Assembly (NCBI GenBank): GCA_000708835.1
Contig: DF237096.1
Span: forward strand, 1-43,160
DNA from: Klebsormidium nitens
Taxonomy: Eukaryota > Streptophyta > Klebsormidiophyceae > Klebsormidiales > Klebsormidiaceae
Direction: 5' to 3'
DNA length: 43,160 bases
Part shown: piece by piece, positions 11,701-28,563 of the stretch
How positions within the stretch are numbered: position 1 is the stretch's first letter
Layout of the letters: every line of letters begins with the position of its first letter
Made by a program: the position numbers and the translations under genes
Notes under the pieces: generated by a model
Told to the model about the DNA's origin: nothing
Database searches by the model: none
What the model saw: only the letters and a program-made list of their open reading frames with translations

Positions 11701-13391
11701 AGTGAACGACGGGTCAATCAGCAATCAGCCATAAGCAACTCTTTCCTTCAATCTTTGAAGGTGGTTCCAGAAAAGAGCCGACACATCCTTATGGGGACCA
11801 AAATCGAGATCAAGCTTGAGAAAGCGGAGTCAATCCAATGGACGGGCCTCGACTACGCCGCCAGGAAGCTAGACCAGCCCGTCAACGTGTCCAACGGTAT
11901 GTCATCGCCCATTGCTGACGGCTTCTTTTCTTCTACATTTCCAAGTCTTGCTTGGATGTCCCCTTCTTTGGTAGAACGTGAAGCACCTCGCCTACCTGTG
12001 TGGTCAGTTCGTGACTTCACCATCTTCTGCAGTCTGGTGAGTCCTTTTATCGAACACAATGCACGGTAGTCGTTACGACTGTCGGGTCCGGCGTTTGCTT
12101 TCAAGCTTTCTCCCTTGTTCTCTAAGCAGTCTCGCTCTCCCATTCAGCTCGTTGAGTCTACTTCCACAGGATGGCGCATAGATACTTGAAGCCACAATCT
12201 ATGCATTGTGGAAGTACGATGGAGCAATAACCCGACACTGATGTTTTAGATGGCCAGAGCCCATCACTTGGGTGCTTACTTCACTATGCTCAGTCTGTTG
12301 AATCGGCCTCGCGCAGAAGGGTTTCGAAATCCAGAGGCCCGGCTTTAGCTCTGGCTTCATGGGATCTTGAAAACGGTGTACCGAAGTGATTGAATATGAC
12401 GGTCAGAGGCGGGCCGAGCCGACGGGCCGTAATTCAGAGGCGGTAACAAAAGAACGAACTCTAGGACGTCACGACCCTGTGGGTATTAGCCGCAAACAAA
12501 AACAGCGGCAGTGTCAACGCGCTCGCTTTCTTCCACCGGAAGGGATCTGAGCCAATGGACTTAGTCAAGCTGGAGGAGAGACTCAAAATCTGCAATTACC
12601 ATACGCCAAAGGTCCATACCGACCACGTGCAGAAACGGCGGCAGTGTCGACATGTGTCTTCCCCTCGTCTCGGAAGCGCCAAGGGAGGGACAAGCTGGAA
12701 GCGAGCAACAGTTTTCAAATCTTATCACCACTGAAGATCCGGGTATCGACAGTTTGATTGCGTGCAGAAACGGCGGCGGTGTCAGCGCGCGTGTTCCCTT
12801 CTTCTCGGAAGCGCCCGGAGCCGATGGACTGGGACAAGCTAGAGGCGAGCATCAAGGCCGAAGAGAAGGACGAGAAGCTGGAGGGCGACGCGGGGCTGAA
12901 CAAGCTGTTTCAGCAGATCTACGCCAACGCAGACGAGGACATGCGGCGCGCGATGAACAAGTCGTATGTGAGTCGCTTTGGCCTACACGTTATTTCGTGG
13001 CAGCCAATCAGCTTTGGATGTGCCCTGGTGCTGGCTGTCAGCAGGGAAAGCGGTTGGCTCAAATGACACGATGCGAATAACAGCATGGTCTTACGAGCCT
13101 GACTCCGAAGTCCTCAGAAATGAGGAAAATTGCAACCGCATCCCTTCACACTGAATTCGGCACCACCTTCTTGTGAATGATGATAATGTCCGGCGACGAA
13201 GTGGGCAGTAGTCCTGTAGGACAGCGATAGAGAGCAAGCCCGCTTATAGGGTTTATCTCCGTCCACAGTTTAGCTTCTAACTTGTGTGAAATATTTTGTA
13301 GGTCGAGTCAGGAGGGACGACCCTGTCTACGGATTGGAAAGACGTGGGCAGCAAGTTCATCGCGCCCCATGGATCCAGCAAGGACAAGTAA
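8726..13391 (+). CDS. SGT1: SGT1 co-chaperone (TPR-CS-SGS)
   Basis: HSP90 co-chaperone. In plants it stabilises NLR immune receptors with RAR1 and contributes to SCF ubiquitin ligases (family knowledge). Exons: 8726-8885, 9263-9332, 9699-9823, 10322-10514, 10869-10965, 11247-11312, 11761-11896, 12768-12967, 13302-13391; together 1137 bases, 378 residues, all GT-AG and in phase. TPR repeats occupy residues about 1-118 ([26 protein letters not shown]). A Pro/Ser/Glu linker follows. The CS domain starts at YRHEFYQ (about residue 182) and includes LSVKIDT and LRLYGK. The SGS domain starts near [17 protein letters not shown] and includes [25 protein letters not shown] in pieces. The protein ends HGSSKDK and lacks the usual plant terminus around DGMELKKWE; a good donor, AAGTAAGC, overlaps the stop. 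Exon 8 is preceded by two decayed copies of itself. Confidence 0.96.
12500..12720 (+). repeat. Two decayed copies of the 5' edge of SGT1 exon 8
   Basis: Copies start near 12500 and 12634; the working exon starts at 12768, giving offsets of about 136 and 133. The second copy keeps the acceptor GTGCAG and an open frame reading [16 protein letters not shown], then carries a 12-base deletion relative to the exon and loses similarity after the codons for LEAS. The first copy reads a stop (TAG) shortly after its match to the codons for MDWDK. Each unit has about 90 bases of exon and 44 of intron. Confidence 0.88.
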
Positions 13392-14165
13392 GCCCATTAC
13401 TGGTGGGTCGTGCTGCTCGAAACAAGTACAGCGGTTGGCGGTCTATCTTTTGAGAGAGCTGAGACAACGAAAGGTCGGTGTGTTCGATCAGAGATCTTAG
13501 GCAACAGGTTGGGTTGTACGTGGCAACTCGCTTGAGAGAAGCAGACACGTCCCTACCATTCTAGAAGTAGTAAAAGCTTTGGATAGTCTGGTTGACATGC
13601 TGCCCTTGGTGGTAAATTGTTGCTTGTGACTGCTCTACAAGCGCACCAAAACTGGGCCGGTTCCGAGTCCGCCAGGTGGCACATAAACTGCTAGATGAAG
13701 GAGAACGAAGCAGTCGGATTGAAAGAGGATTCTATAGATTGTCAACATGCATATGCTGAGTCTGGTCGTGCCATATGATGTTGTCGGCATGTCTCTTCCA
13801 GAGATGCACCTTGGACGTATGTCGTTGAGCTCGTTGGATGATATTCCATCATGGAGGTCATTTGTTAATTGAAGTGCCGTCGCCATCCCCTCTGTTTGTC
13901 CATAACTATTAGTAGAGGAGTTAGGGGACACAACTTATCGAGTTGGTTTGGCCAACAATCAATGTTATGTTGATATTCATATTGATCTTGTCAAAATGTT
14001 GTGTTATTGATATTGTTGTGAGATTGCATGTTGTTACATTTTCGAGCTTGACGATTATAGTTTCGTGCTCTTTTGTGTTAGCAATCTAAGAAGGATGCGC
14101 AAAGATAAGCAACGCGAAATGGTATAGCTGTAGCAAGACCAAGTACTAGGTGTGATCCAAGATTA

Positions 14166-14212
14166 ACTATACATATGCTCAGTATATACGTACTGAGCAT
14201 ACCCAGTATAGT
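14166..14212. repeat. Hairpin (inverted repeat)
   Basis: TATGCTCAGTA at 14174-14184 pairs perfectly with TACTGAGCATA at 14191-14201 across a 6-base loop. An outer pair, ACTATA at 14166 and TATAGT at 14207, extends the stem past a small internal loop. It could be a miniature transposon remnant or a small structured RNA; nothing decides between them. Confidence 0.7.
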
Positions 14213-15195
14213 CACGAAAGGAACCTTTCCACGCTCAAGTGTATGGGTAACAACTTTATCAGAGGAAGCTCAGGAAGACTGCCTTATTTTGAAGTTCAAG
14301 GGTGTGCGTCATGACGCCATTGGCCCTCATTCGTAAGTAGGAATCTGGAATCAGCATGTAGGAGGGGGTGGGGGGCTTGACCGCCCCTCTACTCGACCAC
14401 GGAGGCCGAGGGGCTCTCGACTGTGGACGGTTGGCTAAGCCTGAGCCTGAGATAAATTAAACAAGTCAAGACCATTGAATGTCTTATATGTCACTAATGC
14501 CGTATTGAATTGAATCGTTTAGTTTTGAGGTCGCTTGGGGGCCGTAATCTTGTTTGTAGTCTAGCTTGGGCTTGTAGTCGATGCAAACCTAGAGCTATTG
14601 CTCGAGTCCTTGCATTATATTAGCTCTCCTTCGATTGCTGAGGTATTGAATCTTGCCTACAGAATATCTGTTTCATCTGTTCTGTGTATTGGAAGGGCGG
14701 GTTCACCTGCTATGTCTTGGTAGGCCTCTGTTTAAGAGGTTGGCATCCGTTGCCATTGGCATAGCTGTGCGTGAGAATCATTGATTCTCGACTTGAGTCA
14801 TGCTACGATGCACATAAGGGTAGCATGTTTGATTCAGTGTGCACTGTGAACGTTTGACGGCTTGGGTGCCTGATAGCATCCCCAACCACAACCAAATTGT
14901 GCTTGGCCTTTGATATGGCTGAAGTGCAAATGTAGGATAGGGGGTTCAATCTCAACTACGAAATACCAGTAACCGGCATACCTACTTAGTACTACCGTAC
15001 TTCTTTGAATGTTCATTGTTGACTATTCGAGAGCAAACAGCATTAATGATGGCAGTCCTTTCCGGAAAGATCGTGTGGAAGGAAAAGCTGCCAACTGGCA
15101 TGCACTCCGTATTTGCCGCATGTTCTGACTCATCAGGGTCCGGATCAGGTATAGATTGTGGCAACTCCTTTGCCTCCTAGGGGCTTGTCCCCGAA

Positions 15196-15300
15196 GATTC
15201 AGAAGCCCCGGGCACACTAACTAAAAGCCCTAATCCGGCCCGTACATTACGCGCTTCACCCCCGTACCCATCCTAACCCCCAAACTAGCCCTATCCTTCC
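15196..15300. repeat. Diverged member of a C-rich dispersed repeat
   Basis: The segment with CCCGTACCCATCCTAACCCCC followed by a CAAACTAG run resembles the repeats at 19139-19285 and 19620-19790 in protease introns. Similarity is partial and by eye. Confidence 0.4.
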
Positions 15301-16128
15301 CCCGGGCACTTTTACTGGTCAACTTGGCCCTTAGTCAACACGAAATCGTGAGTTTCCAAATGACAACATAATGACAACATAAAGATAAACGCTCGCTAGT
15401 GACAACACGTTGACCATTATGCTCGTGAGTCGTCGACCCAAGCATTCGAATTTCGGCAGCCGGCTCTAACCGACTGTTCTCCGGTCAGTCGGCTCAGGGC
15501 TGGACCTCTGAACCGGTCGGCATTTGTCAGTAAGGTTTTCGGCCGACGCCCCTCGGTTGAGTCGGCCGGGTGTCAATTCCGTCGGCTGACGTTTGCCTGG
15601 TTTGACGGCTCATGTCGAACGTACTGATTGATTTGCAAGTGACTGACGGATTCCATCCCGCGGTGCTCTTCGAAAGCCAGGAAAATCCCTCCGACTTCTT
15701 AGACTCAGAGTCAGAGAAAGCTTTGATACCTAGAAAATTGCTTCATGCAAGTTCAATTCCTTTGCAAGGGTGTGCGCACTGTACTGCGGCATGCCCGTTC
15801 TCCGCTAGTCGTGCTCATGCCGCTTCGTATTCGCACATTCAGTGCGGCACAGCTGACCACCGTCGAAATTACAACTTTCTGTACTGAGCTCAAGTATCAA
15901 AGTATTAAAAGTGGGTATATAGGTAACATCAAAAAGTAGAAGAAGGAAGCAGCATTTCCTGGTTCTGCCAGAAAGCTGAGCTCCCCAGTCTGACGGGTGG
16001 AAGTCTGTCTTCATTGCTTTCTCAGTACTTTCTCCTGAGCTCGATCAAACCGGCGCTCAAACTTGGGGACACAAAGAAGCGGCCGCAACACCACTTGCAG
16101 AACCAAAGGCGACCACAGCTAGAGTCAA

Positions 16129-21210
<5,082 letters not shown>

Positions 21211-21984
21211 CGGCGCGGTCTGCTTCAAGGTCGCCTTAAACTCAATCCGAAACTTGGACACAAGCCTGTTGAGCTTGTGCAACTGGTCTTCCACGCCAAC
21301 TTGGATGAATGGTCTTTCCTCGGCGACACAAGAAGGGCCCGGCCTGTCAGATGGTCGCCGCTGATGGCAAAGCAAAGGTATAGAGGAGCTCGTCAGTGTG
21401 TGTACCCGATCGTAAGTGTCCGCGTTTTGGCAACTTTCTGATAGAGTCGTCTGGTCTGGCCGCAAGGCTGCCGGCGAGGTATCTCGACGACCGCTGATTG
21501 AAGATCGAGATCCAAGAACAAGTGTTCTCGACCTTTGATTTGAGAGCGAGGCCCAAAATCATCTGTCCTCAACCGTTGATTTGAGGGCGAGCCCCACGTA
21601 CACCTGTTCTGGACGGTCTAACAGTTGACTTTTACGGATATTAAAGTCACGACGAGAGTGTTCGAAGAAGCACAACTGCCTGATTCGTGCACACCGAAGT
21701 CCACTTTCTGCTTCGTTAGGGTGCGCGCGCGTAGAATGTCAATTGCTCGCGAGCACTGCCACGTGGCCGCTGACTGAGTCGCGCTTGACTGCAGAGATTC
21801 CCGGCCTGCCGAACCTTGTCTGCGACTACGTGACTCTAACCAACGTAATCAACTAGGTAGGCTAGCAGTCAGACGCCGAACCGAAGAGTCGGCTCCCAAA
21901 ACAACGGAGCAAGGTTCGGTCGTGCTTCTAGCTCCGACAGCTTGTCGGGAGGGGAAACAGATTGCGGTTCCCGGTCCGTTATAG

Positions 21985-22120
21985 GGAGTTTGAGTATGAG
22001 GTATATGAGTTTTGAGTATGAGTATGAATATGACTTTGAGTCCGTTGTGGAAGGTTTGAGTTACAGGGTATGAGTAAAAGTATGAGTATGACGTTTGAGT
22101 TTTGAGTATGAAACTATTAT
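21985..22120. repeat. Degenerate simple-sequence region, TGAGTATGAG type
   Basis: Repeated words TGAGTATGAG, TTTTGAGTATGA and GAGTATGAATATGA fill the region in imperfect tandem order. Confidence 0.8.
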
Positions 22121-22154
22121 GGAAGGTCGAAAGGATAAGAGAGTTTGGCGGATT

Positions 22155-22356
22155 GCTTTGAGAAGCCCACTTAGTTTCCTTGCAGTCAAGGGTGGATTTA
22201 AACGTTCAATTGTGATGCACAGAACCAAATGAACGGTGCAGTCGGCTTAGCGGCTGCTTTGAGAAGCCCACTTAGTTTTCTTACAGTCAAGGGTGGATTT
22301 AGACGTTGAATTGTGATGCACAGAAACCAATTAACGGTGCAGTCGGCTTAGCGGCT
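22155..22356. repeat. Two-copy 101-base tandem duplication
   Basis: GCTTTGAGAAGCCCACTTAG starts at 22155 and again at 22256; the units stay aligned through GTGATGCACAGAA and GTCGGCTTAGCGGCTGC with a handful of substitutions. No open frame is involved. Confidence 0.9.
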
Positions 22357-23539
22357 GCCATGCATCAGGCGGATTGCGCGGCACAGAGTGCAGAACATAA
22401 CAGCAAGAACATGTATGGGAGTGGGATTCCAGGAAAGACAGGAGGCATGCTTCGATCGTTGGAATAAAACTGCCGTGAGTCGCTGCCCTGATAGGGTCGA
22501 TCCGACGATCGGAATATGAGGATCCTAGAGGATTTTGTACAATAGACAATCATGAATTTAAAGCTTACATTTTCGAGTACTCACGGTAGACCGGTACGTG
22601 TGATATTGGAGATCAAAAAGCACAGCTTGGAAATTCCAGGCACATATGATGTCACGACGGTATGGTGTACTGACGGTATCCAGGGTCGCTGACTACAGAA
22701 TTGGCGCCTTTGTAAACAGAACTGTGGTGTGACATTTGGGAAAATTCTATGCATGCATGTCCAATTTTACTTTTTTGCATGATGCATGCTAAAATTTCAC
22801 TTCCTAAAGTATCATGCCCAATGTGGTTTGATAATAGTCGTGACATCATCACATGACGGTCCGACATGATGTTTCAATACGCAATTCGACATATCAGATC
22901 ATACTAGCGTTGTCATTCGACTATACACATGCTGCGCTACCTCAGTGCGGTCGTATATATATAATATTTAATATATTGAATGTTAATCGATGGGTACCTA
23001 CAATATCTGTCTATCTGCAACGTCTTACATCTTGCACAAAATCATGGGCGAACATCCACATTTTTGCCGAGGCTAAGTAACAATTGCATCCATCCACGCT
23101 GGGTCTTAAATCAGCATACACGGTCGACTCGGACTCTGCGTATTTGCGGAAACGTGGTCAAAATATCAACGCCCTCCGGCGCAAATGTGACGGGGTCCAG
23201 CGCGCGGCCTTTGCTGGGCATCCACTTGTGGTGGTCCACGGGCAGAAGCCTCCAGCTCAACGAAATCCAAATTACAACTGTGCTCAGGGTCCCGACTTTC
23301 TGTGCCAAAGATATGATCGAGGCTGTTTTCTGCTTCTCTAAAAGTCCCCATACTTCTCAACGCGTGTCACATGATCCTGGGCTGCGAACCAATGAGCAAG
23401 CGCCCCGACTCCCTCTACACTAGCTCGTTCACCCCGCACGGACAACACTCATCGTCATCGAGACAGGCTCTGTCTTTTCGAGTTCCAGCCTATACAAAAC
23501 CTGTATGCCGCCAGATAGTCTCGTAACCATCTCGCCCGC

Positions 23540-26500
23540 TCACTCGTCATCGTCGCTGTCTAGCACCACATTCCGCCGCGCCCTCGCGGGCGCCCTCGCC
23601 CCGACCGCCTCCACATCGTCCATAAGCGCATCCTCCAAACCGTTCTGTGTGCAAAGTTCTGCGACCACGTCCGTCTTCAGGAGGCGACGCCTCTTCCCGT
23701 TCTGCGTGCCCGACGCACCCCCCGTCTGCTCAGCCGCAGACGATTCCACCGCGTCAGCGTCCGAGCCGTCTCCGGCGCCCAACTCGACCCCGTCCGAAAG
23801 TCCATTCGGACCCTCTTCCAACCCGTTCGCACGCTCGTTCCGCTCATTCCGCCCGTTCGGACGCTCATCCCGCCCGTCCGGACGCTCATCCTGCCCGTTC
23901 GAACGCCCAGCCCCGTGATTCCCCTCCTTGTCACCGTCCGGATGGTCCGTGCGCTTCGGACGCCGACGCCGCCCCCCACCCGCGTCTCCATCGCTCCCAC
24001 TGCTTTCCTGCCCCGCAGCCCCCCTCCGCTGCGCCAGTCTGTCGAGCATCTCCTTGCGCGCACGCTTTTTCTGCGCCGCGACAGAGCGCTCCTCGGAGGT
24101 CGCCCTATGCGCCGCTGCCTGCGAAACTCTCTCCTCGGCCTCGTTGCGGATGACGTCATCGTCATCGTCGGTGTCGTCAGCGAGGCGCTGCCGCATGGAC
24201 TTGGCAGCCGGGTTATTTGAACCCGGCGGGGGCGGCTCGTGTTCCTCAGCTGCAACAGACCACGCTACCTGGTTAAATCCTTGACCCTAACCTTAACCTG
24301 ACTTCGATCCAGATCAAGCCTGCCATACTTTAAAGCCTGCTCTCGGGCTACACGAGTGTGCAGAAGACTCGAGTATCAGTCCGTCCGCTGCAGAGCAGGC
24401 TTGGGGACTATGAGAATCAAGGAAAGGTGTCGTAACACGAACCCTGCCAAGTTGCCCCGTCCACTTTGCTCCTTGCTATTTTTCATGAAAGCTGTGCAAG
24501 TCTTTATACTTGCTAGCAAGCTCAGGTCCAGCCACGACTGTGGGGTAGGACGCCTGTCAATGAAAAGGCGTGCACTTCTCCCGCCTCAAGGTTCGCACAT
24601 GGATCGGCATCCGAGCCACGGAGATAAAAGTGTGATGACGTCAGGGTCCCTTCTACTCAGGAACACACGATCACGAATAAAGTGGGATCGTAAGAAGCTA
24701 TGCGCTTCACACCAGAATCCCAAGCCGCTCTCATAGTCGCTCCTGACAAGACTTGCGAACCAGTAACGATTTCATTCAAACCTCACCTCACGCATGTATA
24801 GCGAGAGCATCTGTATTCTCAGACGATCAAAGTAGCCACTTGACTTCTTCAGATCAGCATAAGGCTAACAAGAAGCAACACCTTAAATACCCGCCGACCC
24901 ACGAACTCCAAGCCACAAACGAGCATCATCTCGTAGCGGCCTATCGCGCTACAAGCCGTAAGCTCACCTTCCGTAACCCCTTCTCCCTCAGCCGCCCTGC
25001 CCTCTGCCGCCTTTGCGGCCCGCTCTCGCCGCAGCGCGACAGCGCGTGCCTTGTTAGCCTCAATGCGCGCTCTCTGCTCCGCTGTTAGTCCTCCGCCGAC
25101 GGCAGCTGGGCCCGCATCTGAAGCGCCGTTCGGTTCCTGGGGAGGAGAGAAGACTGATCAGGATAAAGTCAACAGTCCAAGGGCAGCACAAGAGCGCATG
25201 TCTCGTTGGTCTCCATGCGCGCTCCCTGCTCTGCTGTTAACCCGCCGCCAACGCCACTCGGGACCGCGTCTGAAGCGCCGTTCGGTTCCTGGGGAGAAAA
25301 GGAGATGATTGATTTAGAATCAACGTACTAGGGGGCCTGTAAGTCAAATGCGCCTTGCTGACCTTGAGTGCGCGCCGCTGTTCATTTTCCGCCAATGGCA
25401 GCGTGGGCCGGAGCGCCGTTCGTCTCCTGGGGACAAGAGGATATGATTGACATCAACTCAGCAATATGCCGTGGGGCTTTGAAAGACAAATGCGCCTCGT
25501 TCGCTTGATGCGCGCTCTCTGCTGTGCTGATAACGCTACGATGGTAGGCGCCACGGCCGCAATTGAAGCGCAAGTCGTTTTCTGAGGAAAGAGGACATTA
25601 TCGCCATAGAGTCAGCACATTGTAGGGCTCAGGAAGTCTCGTACCAATTATACTGGGTCCCAACTTCTGCATAACCCACCACTTTTCGTCCCAAAGTTTG
25701 CGGAGGACGGCGTTTCTGGCAGTAAACTTTCAAGCGACGCCATTCTTCCCTGCTCTCTTTCTTCGGAAGGGCTAGAGTAAACTTAAGAGCCGCCCCTGCA
25801 CTGCTTGTTTGGTCGCCAGAAAGGAAGGAGGAGAGAGCTAGAGCACGCCACTATTTCCTGTTCCATGGCGGACGCCATGACCAGACCCAAATGCGCACAA
25901 CAAGATGTTCTTCTTAGACCGTCCAATCGGCGTTCGACGGCCTCGATCCTTCTTTTCCAAAAAGTGAATCTTGCACAAAGTAGGACACGGTATAAATGGC
26001 ACGAGAGTCAGATGCGCCTCTCTGCTCTGTCAAACCTTCGCCTGTTGGAGCAGGGGCCGGATCCGAAGCGTCGTTCGTTTCCTGGTGAGCAAAGAGATGA
26101 TCGACAGAGTCAGCATACTGTGGGGCCTTGATAGTCAAAAATACAACTTGCTGGCATTGATGCGCACTCTCTGCTCCGCTGCTACATCTCCGCCAGCAGG
26201 ACTACGTCCGAAGCGCTGTTCGTTTCGTGGGGGAAAGAAGGGACGATCGACAGAAGGTCAGCATCCTACGGGGCTTTGAAAGTCAGATGCGCATCGCTGG
26301 CCCTGATGCGCGATCTCTTTTCGGCGGTCAGGCCGGCTCAAACCGAAGTCAGACTGACCGCAGGACCAAGCCAAAGTCAGGATTCATCTGGATTCTGAGA
26401 GCAAACAGTTGACCTCTTGATTGCTTGTCAACATTCGCTCTCGGCTTGGTAAACGAGATATCTTCCGGCTGGAGCAGACCCAGATACTGCCATGCGACAC

Positions 26501-28563
26501 AAAAACGAGGAACAAAAAAGTCTTGAGTCCCCCTGCCCATGTCACAGAGTAGTTGAGCGAATGGAAAAGTACCGATTAGAGTAGCCTGACCATTTGAAGG
26601 TCAGACAGACCCCGAAGGTTAGGAGACCTTGGCTAGCAACAGCTACCAGGGGCTTCTGAAGTGCAGAGGCAATTCCATCCAAGATATCCCTGAAGTGCAC
26701 CTTTTTTGGCAATCTTCTGACCGCCAGAAGACGTCTTCTGTCTCAAAGTGGCACCCAATGAAACCCAAAACTTTCCCCACTCACATCGTCAGCCCAGCTA
26801 GCCGGGCCCCCTCCCACCCCAGTCGCAGCCCCCCAATCATTTGGCGCCGCTCCAATCCCAGTCTCCCAGCCATCTTGTCCTGGAGAGGGACCTTTCTCCC
26901 ACGCCTCGTTACCATCAGCCGCAGCATTCTGGTCCACTTGCTGTTCCCAGGCGGTCCCCCAGGCCGTGGGTTCCACATCTGCTGGCTCGTAGGCGTTGTC
27001 TTCGCCGTTCACTATTCTGTGCCTCAGGTCCCGGATTGTCGACTGCAGACCGGACAGATAACTGTTGATGTAGTACGGAGCAACTCGGTTGTGCAGAATG
27101 AATTGCCTGGGGGGGTTGCACGAGATCGTAGTGATTCCAACTTAAAATGGCAGCTGTGGCTGAGCTGGGTGTTCCTGAAACCGGGCCGAAGCACCCAAAC
27201 TGTGAGCTAATGCAGTGTCAACTACGGTTGCTGTTCTCGAAAAGTCTCTTCCATTTGTCCACTCTCAGCACGTCTCATGCACAACTTGATGTGAGTTATT
27301 CAGATCTCAGCTAAAATTCGATCACCTGGTTTACCAAAATGGTTGAAAGAAGGAGAACAGGAGAAACGGTCGCTCTGATCGCCTGCAATGGCGCTTTTCC
27401 TCCAACACGGCAAAACATCGCCTCCTTTCTCCTCAAAAGTATCCTCACTAAATAAGACTTGAACACTGACTCTCTGCCAACGTCTTTCAGCGCTTATGGT
27501 TGCAACCATGCCCTTGACTACACACCAGGGTGACCAGAAACTCCAAAACGTGAAAATCACATCAAATATTACTCTGCCCGCACTAGACACAGCTAGCCGG
27601 CCACTGGACGTAATCACCCTTAAAGGCCTACAATGGGAGTGTTCTGATCAGGTGTTTCACTCACCCTGACTCTCTTCTTAGTCCCGAGCTTCTCCACCTT
27701 CTCCACAAAGTCACTGTACGTGACGGATGGGAAGACCATCTTGTGCCACCGTTGGTATAGCTCTAAGAGTCGGCGAAGGTCCCCCACCTTATAGGATCGA
27801 CAGAGCAGAACTCTTTAAACCCCTTGATTACAAGTAGCTAGTGGAAAAGCACTTTATCAAAATCTCTCTGACGGAACTGCAGGCGTGGCTAAAGGTTTTG
27901 CTTCTTGTTAAAAACAACCAAACATGCGCTTAATCGCCATGGTTGCTTTGAAGTTGCTGGACAATTTCGATGCCAGGTAGAGGAACAAAATGGTCTTCAC
28001 AGTCACAGTTTGCCACGCTTTTTGAGCTTCAACTTGGACAACATCCAGTCAACAGCTTGAAACCTTTAGACTGGCTTAGAAACAACTGAACATCCGTGTA
28101 TGCTTTGAGAAACAACATCTGTCGACCTGCACAGACTGGCAAACATCTAGACGGAGGAGAAGGGCATCATACATGAGGATTTAGGAAGGCCTCTTCAGGA
28201 GAAGGCTTGCGCGGCTATCAAACATTCTTCTTGCCACCCTTGAGAACGTACCTCATGCCCCCTCCCTTTGATCTCCATCAGCTTTGGAAACTCTTGCAAG
28301 ATGTAACCGATGCCCTTGTCCTTCGATAGCAGAACGTCCTCCGTCAGTTTCGGGCGTGTGAAAATCCTCTTTGGCCCAAGGACGTCAAACGCCTGCTTCT
28401 TCTTCCCCGTGGGCGCCTTCCACTCTTTCCATTCTCGCTGCCCGTCTTTTGCAGGCTCCCCTTCCTGCTTCCCATCGGGTTTCCCATCCGCTGGACAGTC
28501 CCGAGCCCAATGCCCTGTCCCGCCACACTTATAACATCCTGTGGCTCGTTGACTGGCTGCCAT
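23540..28563 (-). CDS. TIPIN: TIPIN/Swi3/Csm3 replication-fork protection subunit with N-terminal CCHC zinc knuckle
   Basis: Partner of Timeless/Tof1 at replication forks; stabilises stalled forks and supports checkpoint signalling (family knowledge). Exons in transcript order: 28563-28252, 27787-27665, 27042-26785, 25136-24968, 24249-23540; 523 residues, in phase. The CCHC knuckle is near residue 10: CYKCGGTGHWARDC. The Swi3 domain runs from RPKLTEDVLLSKDKGIGYIL over the first junction to DLRRLLELYQRWHKMVFP, VEKVEKLGTKKRVR and IRDLRHRIVNGED (about residues 72-160). A Trp/Ala/Gly-rich segment follows, then TAEQRARIEANKARAVALR, then a long charged tail ending VVLDSDDDE. The knuckle plus Swi3 order matches plant homologues such as the Arabidopsis zinc-knuckle Swi3 protein. 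The intron before exon 4 (25137-26784) is filled with decayed copies of exon 4's 5' edge. Confidence 0.92.
23825..23910 (-). repeat. Coding repeat in the TIPIN tail (Arg/Asn/Gly/Glu/Asp)
   Basis: Units of about 18 bases like CGCTCATCCCGCCCGTCCGGA repeat imperfectly on the plus strand; the minus strand encodes repeats of the type DERPDGR, DERPNGR, NERNER. It lies in a predicted disordered tail. Confidence 0.8.
25195..26380 (-). repeat. Tandem array of decayed copies of the 5' edge of TIPIN exon 4
   Basis: The exon edge (plus-strand landmark ending GTTCGGTTCCTGGGG, acceptor at 25137-25138) recurs with the landmark near 25287, 25425, 25580, then faintly near 25714 and 25856, and clearly near 26080 and 26225. 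A last unit begins near 26303. Clear spacings are 152, 138, 155 and 145. The intron part of the unit also repeats, with words like GATCGACAGAGTCAGCATAC. The first copy still reads EPNGASDAVPSGVGGGLTAE behind a good acceptor. Confidence 0.88.

Larger units (their letters stand above)
13392..16128. other. Intergenic region between SGT1 and the protease
   Basis: I find no supportable gene in these 2.7 kb. It must hold the SGT1 3' end and the protease promoter. Visible structure: T- and TTG-rich sequence near 13950-14040, a perfect hairpin at 14166-14212, a diverged dispersed repeat near 15196-15300, and a CGG-rich patch at 15460-15600 with several short GGTCGGC-like repeats. The small open frames here have no recognisable motifs. 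Confidence 0.6.
21211..23539. other. Intergenic region between convergent protease and TIPIN genes
   Basis: The two genes end towards each other, so only 3' ends are expected. No supportable coding region is seen. Contents: a TATGAGT-rich simple region (21985-22120), a 101-base tandem duplication (22155-22356), and an AT-rich run at 22952-22985. Confidence 0.6.

Noticed and set aside
13392-16128. Possible tRNA or other RNA gene in the intergenic stretch
   Set aside because: No cloverleaf with A and B boxes could be assembled by eye; the visible hairpins are too short.
25060-26380. Regularly spaced repeats resembling a CRISPR array
   Set aside because: The units are long, diverged, include exon sequence of a eukaryotic gene, and the supposed spacers also repeat; no cas genes; the setting is nuclear eukaryotic DNA.
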